64,000 nt of DNA, taken from contig NZ_CP033875.1 in NCBI RefSeq assembly GCF_002742645.2, forward strand, positions 3,264,001-3,328,000. The letters are read 5' to 3'. A program made the translations under genes and the position numbers. The notes beneath the pieces are model-generated. The model was not told where the DNA came from and made no database searches. It saw nothing but the letters and a program-made list of their open reading frames with translations. Positions 26,366 to 34,559 of this stretch are shown in pieces; position 1 is the first letter of the stretch; each line of letters opens with the position of its first letter. The stretch is from Caulobacter sp. FWC26. GTDB lineage: Bacteria > Pseudomonadota > Alphaproteobacteria > Caulobacterales > Caulobacteraceae.

Positions 26366-27157
26366 ATGGCAGAGCCGGCGATACTGGACGCGTCGCATGA
26401 CAGCGCCCCCCCGAGCCCGCCGGCTGACCGCCGCGCGGCGGCGGAAGAACGTCGTCGCCTGGCGCTCGACAATCGGAAACGCTCGTTCCTGCGCATGGTC
26501 AGCCATGAGCTGCGGACCCCGCTGAACGCTGTGATCGGCTTTTCCGAAATCCTGTCGCAGGAGCTCTACGGCCCATTAGGCAGCCCGCAGTACCGGGAAT
26601 ATGCCGCGATCGTGCACGAGAGCGGCCTGAAGCTCTTGAAGCTGGTCAACCAGATCGTCGAACTCGCCCGCCTGGAAGGCCAGGCCACTGATATCGAGAT
26701 GACGCCCGAGCCCCTCGACGAGGCCATCGAGGATGTCGTCGAAAGCCTGCGCGCCGAGATCGCGCGCCGGGACGTGATCGTTCATGTGATGGGCGCGGGC
26801 GCCCTGCCCTGCGTCCAGGCCGACAGCAGAGGTCTGCGGACCATGCTGACCAACCTGCTGCAGAACGCCGTGACCCACTCGCCCGCCGGAGGCGTGATCC
26901 ACGTCACGGCCGCGCGGGTGGATGGCGAGATCGAGATCGCCATCCGCGACCAGGGGCCGGGCGTCGAAAGCGCCGAACTCCCCCGCCTGCTGCAGCCGTT
27001 CGAGCAAGGCGGCTGCGCGCTGACGCGAACCAACGAGGGCGCGGGCCTGGGCTTGCCGATCGTGGATCTGCTGTCGCGCGCCATGGGCGGTCAGTTGAAG
27101 CTGTCCTCCAGCCTCGGCGCCGGCTTCCTGGCCCGCCTGATCCTCAGAGCCGCCTAG
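26366..27157 (+). CDS. soluble histidine kinase of the DivJ/PleC DHp type
   Basis: 263 aa from the ATG at 26366. No membrane segment and no sensor domain: about 35 linker residues lead straight into HisKA (SFLRMVSHELRTPLNAVIGF, His47) and HATPase (LLQNAVTHSPAGG, IRDQGPGVESAELPRLLQPF, GAGLGLPIVDLLSRAMGG). The DHp helix 1-2 region (YGPLGSPQYREYAAIVHESG) is close to that of DivJ, which is divergently encoded 195 bp away, so it may share DivK/PleD as partners (inference). From memory, C. crescentus has the same pair. The input must come from another protein or from abundance. Confidence 0.88.
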   Translation: MAEPAILDASHDSAPPSPPADRRAAAEERRRLALDNRKRSFLRMVSHELRTPLNAVIGFSEILSQELYGPLGSPQYREYAAIVHESGLKLLKLVNQIVELARLEGQATDIEMTPEPLDEAIEDVVESLRAEIARRDVIVHVMGAGALPCVQADSRGLRTMLTNLLQNAVTHSPAGGVIHVTAARVDGEIEIAIRDQGPGVESAELPRLLQPFEQGGCALTRTNEGAGLGLPIVDLLSRAMGGQLKLSSSLGAGFLARLILRAA

Positions 27158-27199
27158 CTGCCGCTTGCGTTGGCGCGGCGAGGCGCCTAAACGCCCCGC

Positions 27200-27625
27200 A
27201 TGACCAGCCCCATCGACGCCGCCCTGACCGACCTCGCCGACGAGTTCGAGCTGCTGGGCGATTGGGAAGAGCGCTATCGCTACGTGATCGAGCTGGGCAA
27301 GGACCTGGCGCCGCTGACCGACGCTGAACGCTCCGAGCAGAACAAGGTCAGAGGCTGCGCCAGCCAGGTTTGGCTGGTGACCGAACCGCAAGCCGATGGC
27401 TCGATCATCTTTCGCGGCGACAGTGACGCCCATATCGTCAGCGGCCTGATCGCCATCCTGCTGCGGCTCTATTCGGGCCGCGCCGCCGCCGATATCGCCA
27501 GCTTCGACGCCAAGGCCGCCTTTGATCGCCTGGGCCTGTCGGAGGCGCTGTCGTCGCAGCGCTCGAACGGTCTCAAGTCGATGGTCGCTCGCATCCAGCG
27601 CGACGCGCAGGCCGCTCTTGGGTAA
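27200..27625 (+). CDS. sufE: SufE, cysteine desulfuration protein
   Basis: 141 aa. The conserved block EQNKVRGCASQVWLVTE carries the sulfur-accepting Cys53. SufE takes persulfide sulfur from the SufS cysteine desulfurase and passes it to SufB for Fe-S cluster assembly. It is not beside a suf operon here; it overlaps the next gene, trhO, by eight bases and is probably cotranslated with it. Confidence 0.92.
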   Translation: MTSPIDAALTDLADEFELLGDWEERYRYVIELGKDLAPLTDAERSEQNKVRGCASQVWLVTEPQADGSIIFRGDSDAHIVSGLIAILLRLYSGRAAADIASFDAKAAFDRLGLSEALSSQRSNGLKSMVARIQRDAQAALG

Positions 27626-28565
27626 CTACCGCGTCGCAGCCCTCTATCGCTTCATGCGGTTTCCGGATCCGGCGGCGATCCAGGGACCGCTGGCGGCCTT
27701 GTGCTGCAGCTTGGGCGTCAAAGGCACCTTGTTACTGGCGCGCGAGGGGATCAACGGCACCGTCGCCGGCGAGGACGCCGCGATTGAGGCCGTGCTGGCC
27801 CATATCCGCGCGCTGCCCGGCTGCGCTGACCTGGCGCCGAAGACCGCCTGGGCCGAACGCATGCCCTTCTACCGGATGAAGGTCCGGCTGAAGAAGGAGA
27901 TCGTCACGTTGGGCGAGCCCGACCTCGATCCGACCGACGCCGGAACCTATGTCGAGCCCGCCGACTGGAACGCGCTGATCAGCGACCCTGATGTCCTGGT
28001 GATCGACACCCGTAACGCCTACGAGGTGGCGGTCGGCCGCTTCGAAGGCGCGATCGACCCGAAGACCGCCAGCTTCGCCGATTTCCCCGCCTGGTTCCGC
28101 GACTGGCGCAAGACGGTCGAGGCGCAGCGCGATCCGCAAGCGCCCCTGAAGGTGGCGATGTACTGCACCGGCGGCATCCGCTGTGAGAAGTCGACCGCCT
28201 TCCTGAAGGCCGAGGGCGTCGAGCAGGTGTTTCACTTGAAGGGCGGCGTTCTGGACTATCTGGAACAGATTCCCGAGCCCGAGAGCCTCTGGCGCGGCGA
28301 GTGCTTCGTCTTCGACGAGCGCGTCTCGGTAGGCCACGGCCTGACCAAGGGCGATCACGTCCTATGCCGAGGCTGCCGCATGCCGGTCAGCCCGGAGGAC
28401 CAGACCTCGCCGCTTTACGTCGAAGGCGTGGCCTGCCCGGCCTGTCATGACCAGCGCAGCGAGGAGCAGAAGGCGCGCGCCGCTGAGCGCCACCGTCAGG
28501 TGCTGCATTGCGAGGCTCTGGGCGTCGACCACGTCGGCGCGACCCTTCCAAGCAAGACGGGCTGA
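27618..28565 (+). CDS. trhO: TrhO/YceA-type rhodanese, tRNA uridine-34 hydroxylase
   Basis: About 315 aa with a TTG start at 27618 inside the end of sufE (frame LGNYRVAALYRF). Later ATGs would cut the conserved N-terminal strand. Domains: N-terminal acylphosphatase-like part (GTLLLAREGINGTVAG, MPFYRMKVRLKKEIVTLG) and a rhodanese domain (VLVIDTRNAYEVAVGRFEGA, catalytic loop YCTGGIRCEKS), then a C-terminal Zn-ribbon-like tail with two CxxC pairs (LCRGCRMPV, ACPACHDQ). The family makes 5-hydroxyuridine at wobble position 34 of tRNA with O2. Confidence 0.88.
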   Translation: MGNYRVAALYRFMRFPDPAAIQGPLAALCCSLGVKGTLLLAREGINGTVAGEDAAIEAVLAHIRALPGCADLAPKTAWAERMPFYRMKVRLKKEIVTLGEPDLDPTDAGTYVEPADWNALISDPDVLVIDTRNAYEVAVGRFEGAIDPKTASFADFPAWFRDWRKTVEAQRDPQAPLKVAMYCTGGIRCEKSTAFLKAEGVEQVFHLKGGVLDYLEQIPEPESLWRGECFVFDERVSVGHGLTKGDHVLCRGCRMPVSPEDQTSPLYVEGVACPACHDQRSEEQKARAAERHRQVLHCEALGVDHVGATLPSKTG

Positions 28566-28624
28566 ACCGTTCGACCTCGCCCCGCGTTGACACGGCTCCC
28601 CTTCCCCAAACGCGGAGCCCTGCG

Positions 28625-29074
28625 ATGCACACCAACGAAGACCACATCAAGCTCGTCAACGGCCTGGTCGAAACCACCATCGACAGCGCCGACGGTTACG
28701 ACGAAGCCGCCAAGGACGCGGACAACTCCCGCTATACCGAACTGTTTCAGCGTCGCGCCCAGGAGCGCCGATCCATCGCCTCGGAACTGCAGGACGAAGT
28801 CCGTCGCCTCGGCGGCGAGCCCAAGGACGACGGCACCATCCTGGCCGCCGCCCACCGCGCCTTCCTGAACCTGAAGGACGCCGTGACCAAGGGCGACGAG
28901 GCGGTGATCAATGAGGTCGAGGCCGGCGAGGACTACATCAAGGGCAAGTACGAAAAGGCCCTGCAGGACACCGACGTCGATCCGCAGACCCGCCGGGTGA
29001 TCGAGAAGGCTTGGACCTCAGTGAAGTCGGGTCACGACCAGATGCGCGATATCAAGCACATGCTGAAGCACTGA
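28625..29074 (+). CDS. PA2169 family four-helix-bundle protein (DUF2383)
   Basis: 149 aa, all helix. Matches the PA2169 / DUF2383 family: NGLVETTIDSADGYDEAAKD near the start, FQRRAQERRSIASELQDEVR, and GDEAVINEVEAGEDYIKGKY. The fold is ferritin-like, and several members occur next to stress genes, but the role is not known. No signal peptide. It is followed by a clear terminator at 29098-29126. Confidence 0.85.
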   Translation: MHTNEDHIKLVNGLVETTIDSADGYDEAAKDADNSRYTELFQRRAQERRSIASELQDEVRRLGGEPKDDGTILAAAHRAFLNLKDAVTKGDEAVINEVEAGEDYIKGKYEKALQDTDVDPQTRRVIEKAWTSVKSGHDQMRDIKHMLKH

Positions 29075-29097
29075 CAGCGCATCGCGGCGCACGAGAC

Positions 29098-29126
29098 GGG
29101 CGGGATCGGAAGATCCCGCCCTTTTT
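29098..29126 (+). terminator. Rho-independent terminator
   Basis: GGGCGGGATC (29098-29107), loop GGAA, GATCCCGCCC (29112-29121), then a run of T. A perfect 10-bp stem, ending the DUF2383 gene. Confidence 0.9.
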
Positions 29127-29153
29127 CGAGGTGACGTCTTACCGAGGACGACG

Positions 29154-29885
29154 TCAGACCATTCGATAGTGCCGCGCCAGGGCCTGCAAGGCGAGCTTCA
29201 GCACGGTCTTGCCCGAGCGGCGAGGCAGTTTCAGCGAGCGCTCCGCGGCCTCCAGCGCCGAGCCCATCAGACAGACCCGCTCCAGAATCTCCCGGAGCCC
29301 AGGTCCAACCGCCGCCAGCGCCCTGGCGATACGCTCGCGCGTGGCGTGGTCTCGCTCCACCGGAGACAGTGAAGGCGCGCCGCCGTCGACGCGCGGCGCC
29401 GCGTCCCAGCGCATCGTCATCCGGCCCAGCGTTCCCAGCCGCTCGTAATCCTCGCGCAGTCGCTCGGCGGCGGCGGCCTCGACGGCCGACAACCAGGGCT
29501 TTCCCCGGCTATCGCGGCGGCGCGCTAGCCAGGCGATCGGCGACTCGCCGAGATTGCGTTGAACGATCCGGTTCTCGACCTCGACAGCGGCCTCAACGAC
29601 GCCGGGTCGCCCTGCAGGCGGCGAGTGGGTTTCCGGCCGGGCGACCATGCTCCACCCGCCTTCCGGGCGCGGCTTCAAGGTCGCTTCACGGGCCAGCATC
29701 GTAAAGGCCGCCTCATCCAGCACCAGCATCGCGCGGCGCCGACGACTGGCCCCCAGTCGGACCCCGTACGCGCCATTGCACGCCTCCACCACCGCGCCGG
29801 GCCGCTCCAACAGCCGCATGGCGCGTTCAGCGCGTCTGCGGGCCTGAAGTTCGGCCTCGAAGCGTACGTCCGGAGACGGGTTCAT
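29154..29885 (-). CDS. DUF6456 family protein
   Basis: 243 aa from the ATG at 29885 (MNPSPDVRFEAELQARRRAE). The C-terminal half, SPIAWLARRRDSRGKPWLSA, VEAAAAERLREDYERLGTLG, and RIARALAAVGPGLREILERV...LKLPRRSGKTVLKLALQALA, is the DUF6456 domain, a basic helical region likely to bind DNA or to be a regulator partner. Its start overlaps the stop of the upstream DnaA-C-like gene in an ATGA, so the two are translationally coupled. Confidence 0.75.
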   Translation of the reverse strand: MNPSPDVRFEAELQARRRAERAMRLLERPGAVVEACNGAYGVRLGASRRRRAMLVLDEAAFTMLAREATLKPRPEGGWSMVARPETHSPPAGRPGVVEAAVEVENRIVQRNLGESPIAWLARRRDSRGKPWLSAVEAAAAERLREDYERLGTLGRMTMRWDAAPRVDGGAPSLSPVERDHATRERIARALAAVGPGLREILERVCLMGSALEAAERSLKLPRRSGKTVLKLALQALARHYRMV

Positions 29886-30253
29886 TGCGGCAATTCCTGC
29901 GCGTGGGACGGCGCCTGGCGCAGGCACGCCTCAAGTTCGGCCAAACGCCGATCGAAGGCCTCGTTCTCGCGTAGGTCCTCGATCTTCCGGCAGGCATGGC
30001 CGCAGGTGGTGCGGTCACGGCCGAACGCGAAAGCGACGCGGGCGAGCGACCAGTGGAACGTGATGTGCGTCAGATAGATGGCGAGCTGCCGCGCGCGGAC
30101 GGCGGTGTGCGACGCGCGCCTGGGCGCCGCGATCTCCGCCGCCGGCACGCCGGTGGCCAGGGAAACGAGATGGGTGACAAAGCCGACCGTCAGGCGGTCG
30201 CGTCGGGGATCGGGCGAGATCGCCCACATATCCTCAAAGGCTTGAACCAGCAT
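29882..30253 (-). CDS. stand-alone DnaA domain IV-like DNA-binding protein
   Basis: 123 aa. Residues about 45-100 follow DnaA domain IV: HTAVRARQLAIYLTHITF, WSLARVAFAFGRDRTTCGHA and CRKIEDLRENEAFDRRLAEL. In DnaA, the signature is R-D-H-T-T-V-x-H-A-x-x-K-I; here it is R-D-R-T-T-C-G-H-A-C-R-K-I, so the helix-turn-helix and the base-contact Arg/Thr are kept with changes. There is no AAA+ domain, so it cannot load helicase. It may compete for DnaA-box-like sites or be a transcription factor. First gene of a two-gene operon with DUF6456. Confidence 0.8.
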   Translation of the reverse strand: MLVQAFEDMWAISPDPRRDRLTVGFVTHLVSLATGVPAAEIAAPRRASHTAVRARQLAIYLTHITFHWSLARVAFAFGRDRTTCGHACRKIEDLRENEAFDRRLAELEACLRQAPSHAQELPQ

Positions 30254-30509
30254 GGCGTCCTCTCATCCAGGCCGCGAGCGCGACCGGCGAACACCACTAT
30301 AGGTATATATTCCGCGCCGAGGAAGATATTCCTATTGCGCACGAGACTCAGCCTTTCATGACCTTGTATTTGCTGGCTAATTGCATCGATAATCCCATGG
30401 GCATTCGGGGATAGACGCAGATAGAATCCAGCCCGCCGCCCTTAGGCGACGGGAGAATTCGCCAAAACGATTCGCCCCGACATGCGCGAGCGTGCTCATG
30501 CCAATCAGA

Positions 30510-32300
30510 TCAGCCCTTGGGCTTCGTGGGCGCGGTGGGCTTGGCCAGCTGCTGAGCGGTCCAGACGTCGATCCGGGTTTCAAGGACGGACAGCGGCAGA
30601 GAACCGCGCAAGAGCACAGCGTCGTGGAAACCGCGCTCGTCGAACTTGTCGCCCAACTTGGCCTCAGCGCGCTTACGCAGCTCCAGCAGCTTCAGTTCGC
30701 CCATCTTGTAGGCCAGGGCCTGGCCGGGCCAGGAGACATAGCGCTTGAGCTCGACCTCGATATTGGTCGGCGACAGGGCGGTGTTGTCGGTGAAGCAGGC
30801 GCGGGCCTGGTCGATGCTCCAGCCCTTCCAGTGCATGCCGGTGTCGGCCACCAGGCGGCAGGCGCGCCACATCTCGTAGGACAGTCGGCCGAACAGCTCG
30901 TAGGGATCGCGGTAGATGCCCATCTCCTCGCCCAGCCATTCAGAATAGAGACCCCAGCCTTCACCAAAGGCGGTGAAGTAGAGGTTCTTGCGGAAGTCGG
31001 GGACGTTGGCCTGCTCGGCCGCGAGAGACGTCTGGATGTGATGTCCCGGCGCGCCCTCATGCAGCACGAGGGCGGGCAGTTCGTAGAGCGGCCGCTGGTC
31101 CAGCTCGGAGGTGTTGATCATCAGGCCGCCGGCGCGGCCGACCTTGGCGTCGCCGCCGAAGTAGCGGCCGGTGGTGTAGCCCTTCTCGATGCTGGCCGGC
31201 ACAGCACGCACGCCGTAGGGCAGACGCGGCAGCACGCCAAAGTGGGCCGGCAGCTGGTCGTCGGCGCGCTTGGCGATCTCGCTGGACTTCTCCAGCAGTT
31301 GCTGGCGGCTGGTGGCGTAGAAACGCGGGTCCTTGCGCAACATGGCGATGAAGGCCGGGAGGTCGCCCTGGAAGCCAGCGGCCTTCATGGTCTCTTCCAT
31401 GCGGGCCCGGATGCGCTTCACCTCGGCCTGGCCGATGTCGTGGATCTGGTCGGGCGTCAGGGTCGTGGTGGTGTGACGACGCGCCAGGAACGCATAGTAG
31501 CGCTTGCCGTCGGGCAGGTCGGACGCCGCGAGGCTCTTGGCTGCCCGTGGCACGTACTCTTCGGCCATGAACTTGACGAAGCTGGCGCGGGCGGGCGCGA
31601 CGCTGTCCTTGATCGCCTTCTCGCCCTCGGCCAACAGCGCCGCTCGGGTCGCTTCAGGAACGCTGGCGGGCAGAGCGCGCAGCGGGGCCAGCAGCGGATC
31701 GTCGGCCAGCGGCGTGGCGGCGGCGCGCTGGGCGCGGTCCTGAACGGCCTGGGCGGTCGAGACGGCGTGGACGAAGCCCGTGCTCACGCCGCGCCGGGCG
31801 TTGGCGATGTTGGCGGCGTACCAGGCTGGCATGCGGTTCAGCAGAGCGATCCAGCGCCGCGCCTCGGCCTCGGTCTTCAGGCGCATGCCACTGGCGCGAT
31901 ACAGCATCATCACGTCAAAGCCGCCGTCGCTGCTGAACGGCATTCGGGCCTCGTCGAAGCCGCCCGCCTCGACGCGGTCCTTCACCGCCCACAGCAGCAG
32001 GTCCCGCGTCAGCTTCTCGTCGTCGGAGAGCCCCGTCACGTCCATGGCCGAGAGGTCGGCGGCGATCGTCTTGAGCTTGGTCAGCTTCGCGGCGTCGGCG
32101 GCCGGCGAAACATCGGGCAGACGCCAGCGCGCCGCGTCACCGCCGCCGTCGTCAGGGTCGCCGTCCGCATTACCCAGCGCCTCGTAGCGCGCGACCAGGC
32201 CAGTGAGGGTTTCGGCGGGGCCGGCCCAGGCGGATGAAGCGACCAGGGCGGAGAGACAGACGCCGGCCAGGGCGGCGCGCCAAGTGCGATGCTGAGTCAT
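30510..32300 (-). CDS. DUF885 family exported protein (putative zinc peptidase)
   Basis: 596 aa from the ATG at 32300 (MTQHRTWRAALAGVCLSALV), a Sec signal cut after ASSAWA. Contains DUF885 motif LVLHEGAPGHHIQTSLAAEQ (HExxxGHH) and YFTAFGEGWGLYSEWLGEEM, RLVADTGMHWKGWS and YVSWPGQALAYKMGELKLLE, all shared with the Tat-exported paralogue at 1261-3084. Likely periplasmic; substrate unknown. Confidence 0.88.
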   Translation of the reverse strand: MTQHRTWRAALAGVCLSALVASSAWAGPAETLTGLVARYEALGNADGDPDDGGGDAARWRLPDVSPAADAAKLTKLKTIAADLSAMDVTGLSDDEKLTRDLLLWAVKDRVEAGGFDEARMPFSSDGGFDVMMLYRASGMRLKTEAEARRWIALLNRMPAWYAANIANARRGVSTGFVHAVSTAQAVQDRAQRAAATPLADDPLLAPLRALPASVPEATRAALLAEGEKAIKDSVAPARASFVKFMAEEYVPRAAKSLAASDLPDGKRYYAFLARRHTTTTLTPDQIHDIGQAEVKRIRARMEETMKAAGFQGDLPAFIAMLRKDPRFYATSRQQLLEKSSEIAKRADDQLPAHFGVLPRLPYGVRAVPASIEKGYTTGRYFGGDAKVGRAGGLMINTSELDQRPLYELPALVLHEGAPGHHIQTSLAAEQANVPDFRKNLYFTAFGEGWGLYSEWLGEEMGIYRDPYELFGRLSYEMWRACRLVADTGMHWKGWSIDQARACFTDNTALSPTNIEVELKRYVSWPGQALAYKMGELKLLELRKRAEAKLGDKFDERGFHDAVLLRGSLPLSVLETRIDVWTAQQLAKPTAPTKPKG

Positions 32301-32400
32301 GCGGCCAAGATTAGGCCAAGGCCGCGCTGCGTCCACACGCGAATCGACCGTCCCGAAGGAACAAATCGATAAGGTCCAATTGTCGGAGAAGAACCGAGAA

Positions 32401-32475
<75 letters not shown>

Positions 32476-32524
32476 GCTATTCGCGAGATATGGTCTCATC
32501 CAGCCTGCCCGGAAACCGGGAGAA

Positions 32525-32599
<75 letters not shown>

Positions 32600-32767
32600 A
32601 TCGGCGAGGCCCAGAAGAGCGCCCCGCGACGAGGAGGCGGCTTATGGCAGAGCGCTTCGCGGTTTGCAAGCGCCCTTTGAGGGGTTGCGTCGAGGGTTTT
32701 TTCCAAGGCTTGATCCGCTGGGGTTTGGGGCGGGTTTGAAGCCCGGTTCTTGGGGCGGAGTTGGGCC

Positions 32768-33628
32768 TTGCGTCTGTTCGTGTTCGGTATGGGCTATGTG
32801 GGCGCGGCTTTCGCCGACGCGTTGCAGGAACGCGGCTGGGACATCGCCGCCTCCGCGCGCAACCCTGACCAGGCTCAAGCGCTTCGCGACCGGGGGATCA
32901 CCCCCGCCGACCCGCGTGATCCGGAGTCGATGCTGGCCGCCCTGTCGGGCGTGAACGCGATTCTGGTCACCGCCCCGCCGGGCCCAGACGGCTGCCCGGG
33001 CCTGGAATCGCTGGTCCCCGCCCTGGCGCGCGCCCAGGCCTATCCGGACTGGATCGGCTATCTGTCGACGACCGGCGTCTACGGCGACTTCGACGGCCGC
33101 TGGGTGTTCGAGACCTCGCCCCTCAAGGCCCAATCGGTCGAAGGCGCCCGCCGGGTCGGGGCCGAGCGCGACTGGCGCCAGGTCGGGCGTGGCATGGGAC
33201 TGACCGTGACCACCTTCCGCCTGCCGGGGATCTATGGCCCGGGCCGCAGCGCGCTGGACCGCCTGCGCGCCGGCGAAGGCCGCCGGATCGTCAAGCCGGG
33301 CCAGGTCTTCAGCCGCATCCACGTCGACGACATCGTCTCGGGCCTGCTGGCTTCGCTGGATCACCCGCGCGCAGGCGGGATCTACAACCTCGTCGACGAC
33401 GAGCCGGCCCCGCCCCAGGACGTGATGGAACACGCCGCTAGGCTGCTGGGCGTTCCGGTTCCGCCGGACCTGCCGTTCAACGAACTGGGCATGTCGCCGG
33501 CCACCCGGCGGTTCTACGCCGAGAACAAGCGTGTCTCGAACGCGCGAGCCAAGGCCGAACTGGGCTGGCGCCCCAAATATCCGACCTATCGCGAGGGTCT
33601 GGCGGCGATCCTGAAGGCGGGCGGCTAG
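32768..33628 (+). CDS. NAD(P)-dependent epimerase/SDR-like protein
   Basis: 286 aa with a TTG start at 32768 (frame LRLFVFGMGYVGAAFADALQ); GGAG lies eight bases upstream. Rossmann opening VFGMGYVGAAFA; then VNAILVTAPPGPDG and YLSTTGVYGDFDGRWVFET, where an extended SDR has S-S-x-x-V-Y-G. FRLPGIYGPGRSALDRLRAG and SRIHVDDIVSGLLASLDHP are typical of YeeZ/YfcH-type sugar-nucleotide epimerase relatives. The usual Tyr-x-x-x-Lys is not seen in place (DFDGRWV follows VYG), so it may not have classic SDR catalysis. Substrate unknown. Confidence 0.82.
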   Translation: MRLFVFGMGYVGAAFADALQERGWDIAASARNPDQAQALRDRGITPADPRDPESMLAALSGVNAILVTAPPGPDGCPGLESLVPALARAQAYPDWIGYLSTTGVYGDFDGRWVFETSPLKAQSVEGARRVGAERDWRQVGRGMGLTVTTFRLPGIYGPGRSALDRLRAGEGRRIVKPGQVFSRIHVDDIVSGLLASLDHPRAGGIYNLVDDEPAPPQDVMEHAARLLGVPVPPDLPFNELGMSPATRRFYAENKRVSNARAKAELGWRPKYPTYREGLAAILKAGG

Positions 33629-33631
33629 AGC

Positions 33632-34504
33632 CTATTCGTCATCAATCGGCAGTGGACGCGGCGCTATGCCGGTCGCTTCGAGACCAGCGGCATTCCGCAG
33701 CCGCGCCGCGCGCGCCAGGCGGCGGGAGACCAGATCCCCCTCTTCCGGTTCGGCCAGCCCCTTGGCCTCCGTCACGGCGGCGACCAGACGCTCCAGGTCC
33801 TGCGGGCGCGAAAGGCGGTGGTCGCCGTCCTTGATCAGGCTGAAGACGACATTGTCCGAGGTCAGGGCGTTGGCCAGTTCCAGGGCGTGGGTCCAGGGCA
33901 CATCGGGGTCGGCTCCGCCCTGCAGGATACGGACGGGAACATCGATCGGCACGGGGCCGGGCAGAATCGACCACCGCGCACCGTCCTCCAGCAGATCGCG
34001 CGTGATCGGATAGCCGCCGTCGTCGTACTCCGATGGGCGGATCCAGAAGCCGTCGCGGGCGATGGCCGCCTTGGCCTCGGCGGAGAGTTCGGGCGCCATC
34101 AGCTTCTCGGTGAAGTCCGGCGCCGGCGCGATCAGCACCATGGCCTTCACCCGGTCGGGCCGGGCGATGGCCGCGAGGCAAGAGAGCCAGCCGCCCATCG
34201 ACGAGCCGACCAGCACCAGCGGCCCGTCGGTCAGAGCGTCGATCACCGCCAAGGCGTCGTCGCGCCACCTCGTGATCGTGCCGTCCTGGAAGGCCCCGCC
34301 GGACTCACCATGGCCGAAATAGTCGAACCGCAGATAGTTGCCGCCCGTCGCCTTGGCCTGCTCGGCCAGCACCTCGGCCTTGGTTCCCGTCATGTCGGAA
34401 TGGAAGCCGCCCAGCCATACGACCGTAGGGCCTTCGCCGTCCACGCGCCGCCAGGCGAGGGTCGATCCGTCTTCGCGCGTCACGGCGCCCCGGGATTCGG
34501 TCAT
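33632..34504 (-). CDS. alpha/beta hydrolase
   Basis: 290 aa. Nucleophile elbow GSSMGGW (G-x-S-x-G), preceded by LVL; oxyanion region VWLGGFHSDMTGTKA; acid in LQGGADPDVPW; and catalytic His in IKDGDHRLSRPQDLERL. Close to the ABHD10 / palmitoyl-esterase-like group by the opening LAWRRVDGEGPTVVWLGGFH. No signal peptide. Converges with the epimerase-like gene, three bases apart. Confidence 0.9.
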   Translation of the reverse strand: MTESRGAVTREDGSTLAWRRVDGEGPTVVWLGGFHSDMTGTKAEVLAEQAKATGGNYLRFDYFGHGESGGAFQDGTITRWRDDALAVIDALTDGPLVLVGSSMGGWLSCLAAIARPDRVKAMVLIAPAPDFTEKLMAPELSAEAKAAIARDGFWIRPSEYDDGGYPITRDLLEDGARWSILPGPVPIDVPVRILQGGADPDVPWTHALELANALTSDNVVFSLIKDGDHRLSRPQDLERLVAAVTEAKGLAEPEEGDLVSRRLARAARLRNAAGLEATGIAPRPLPIDDE

Positions 34505-34559
34505 GGCGTCGCCCTGATCCTTTCGCTAACTACGGGCCGTTATCGCCGTCGAGACTCGC

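Noticed and set aside
24623..27157. 844-codon frame joined to a histidine kinase
   Set aside because: Only the last 263 codons (from 26366) are real; the rest is antisense to divJ. No fused protein is supported.
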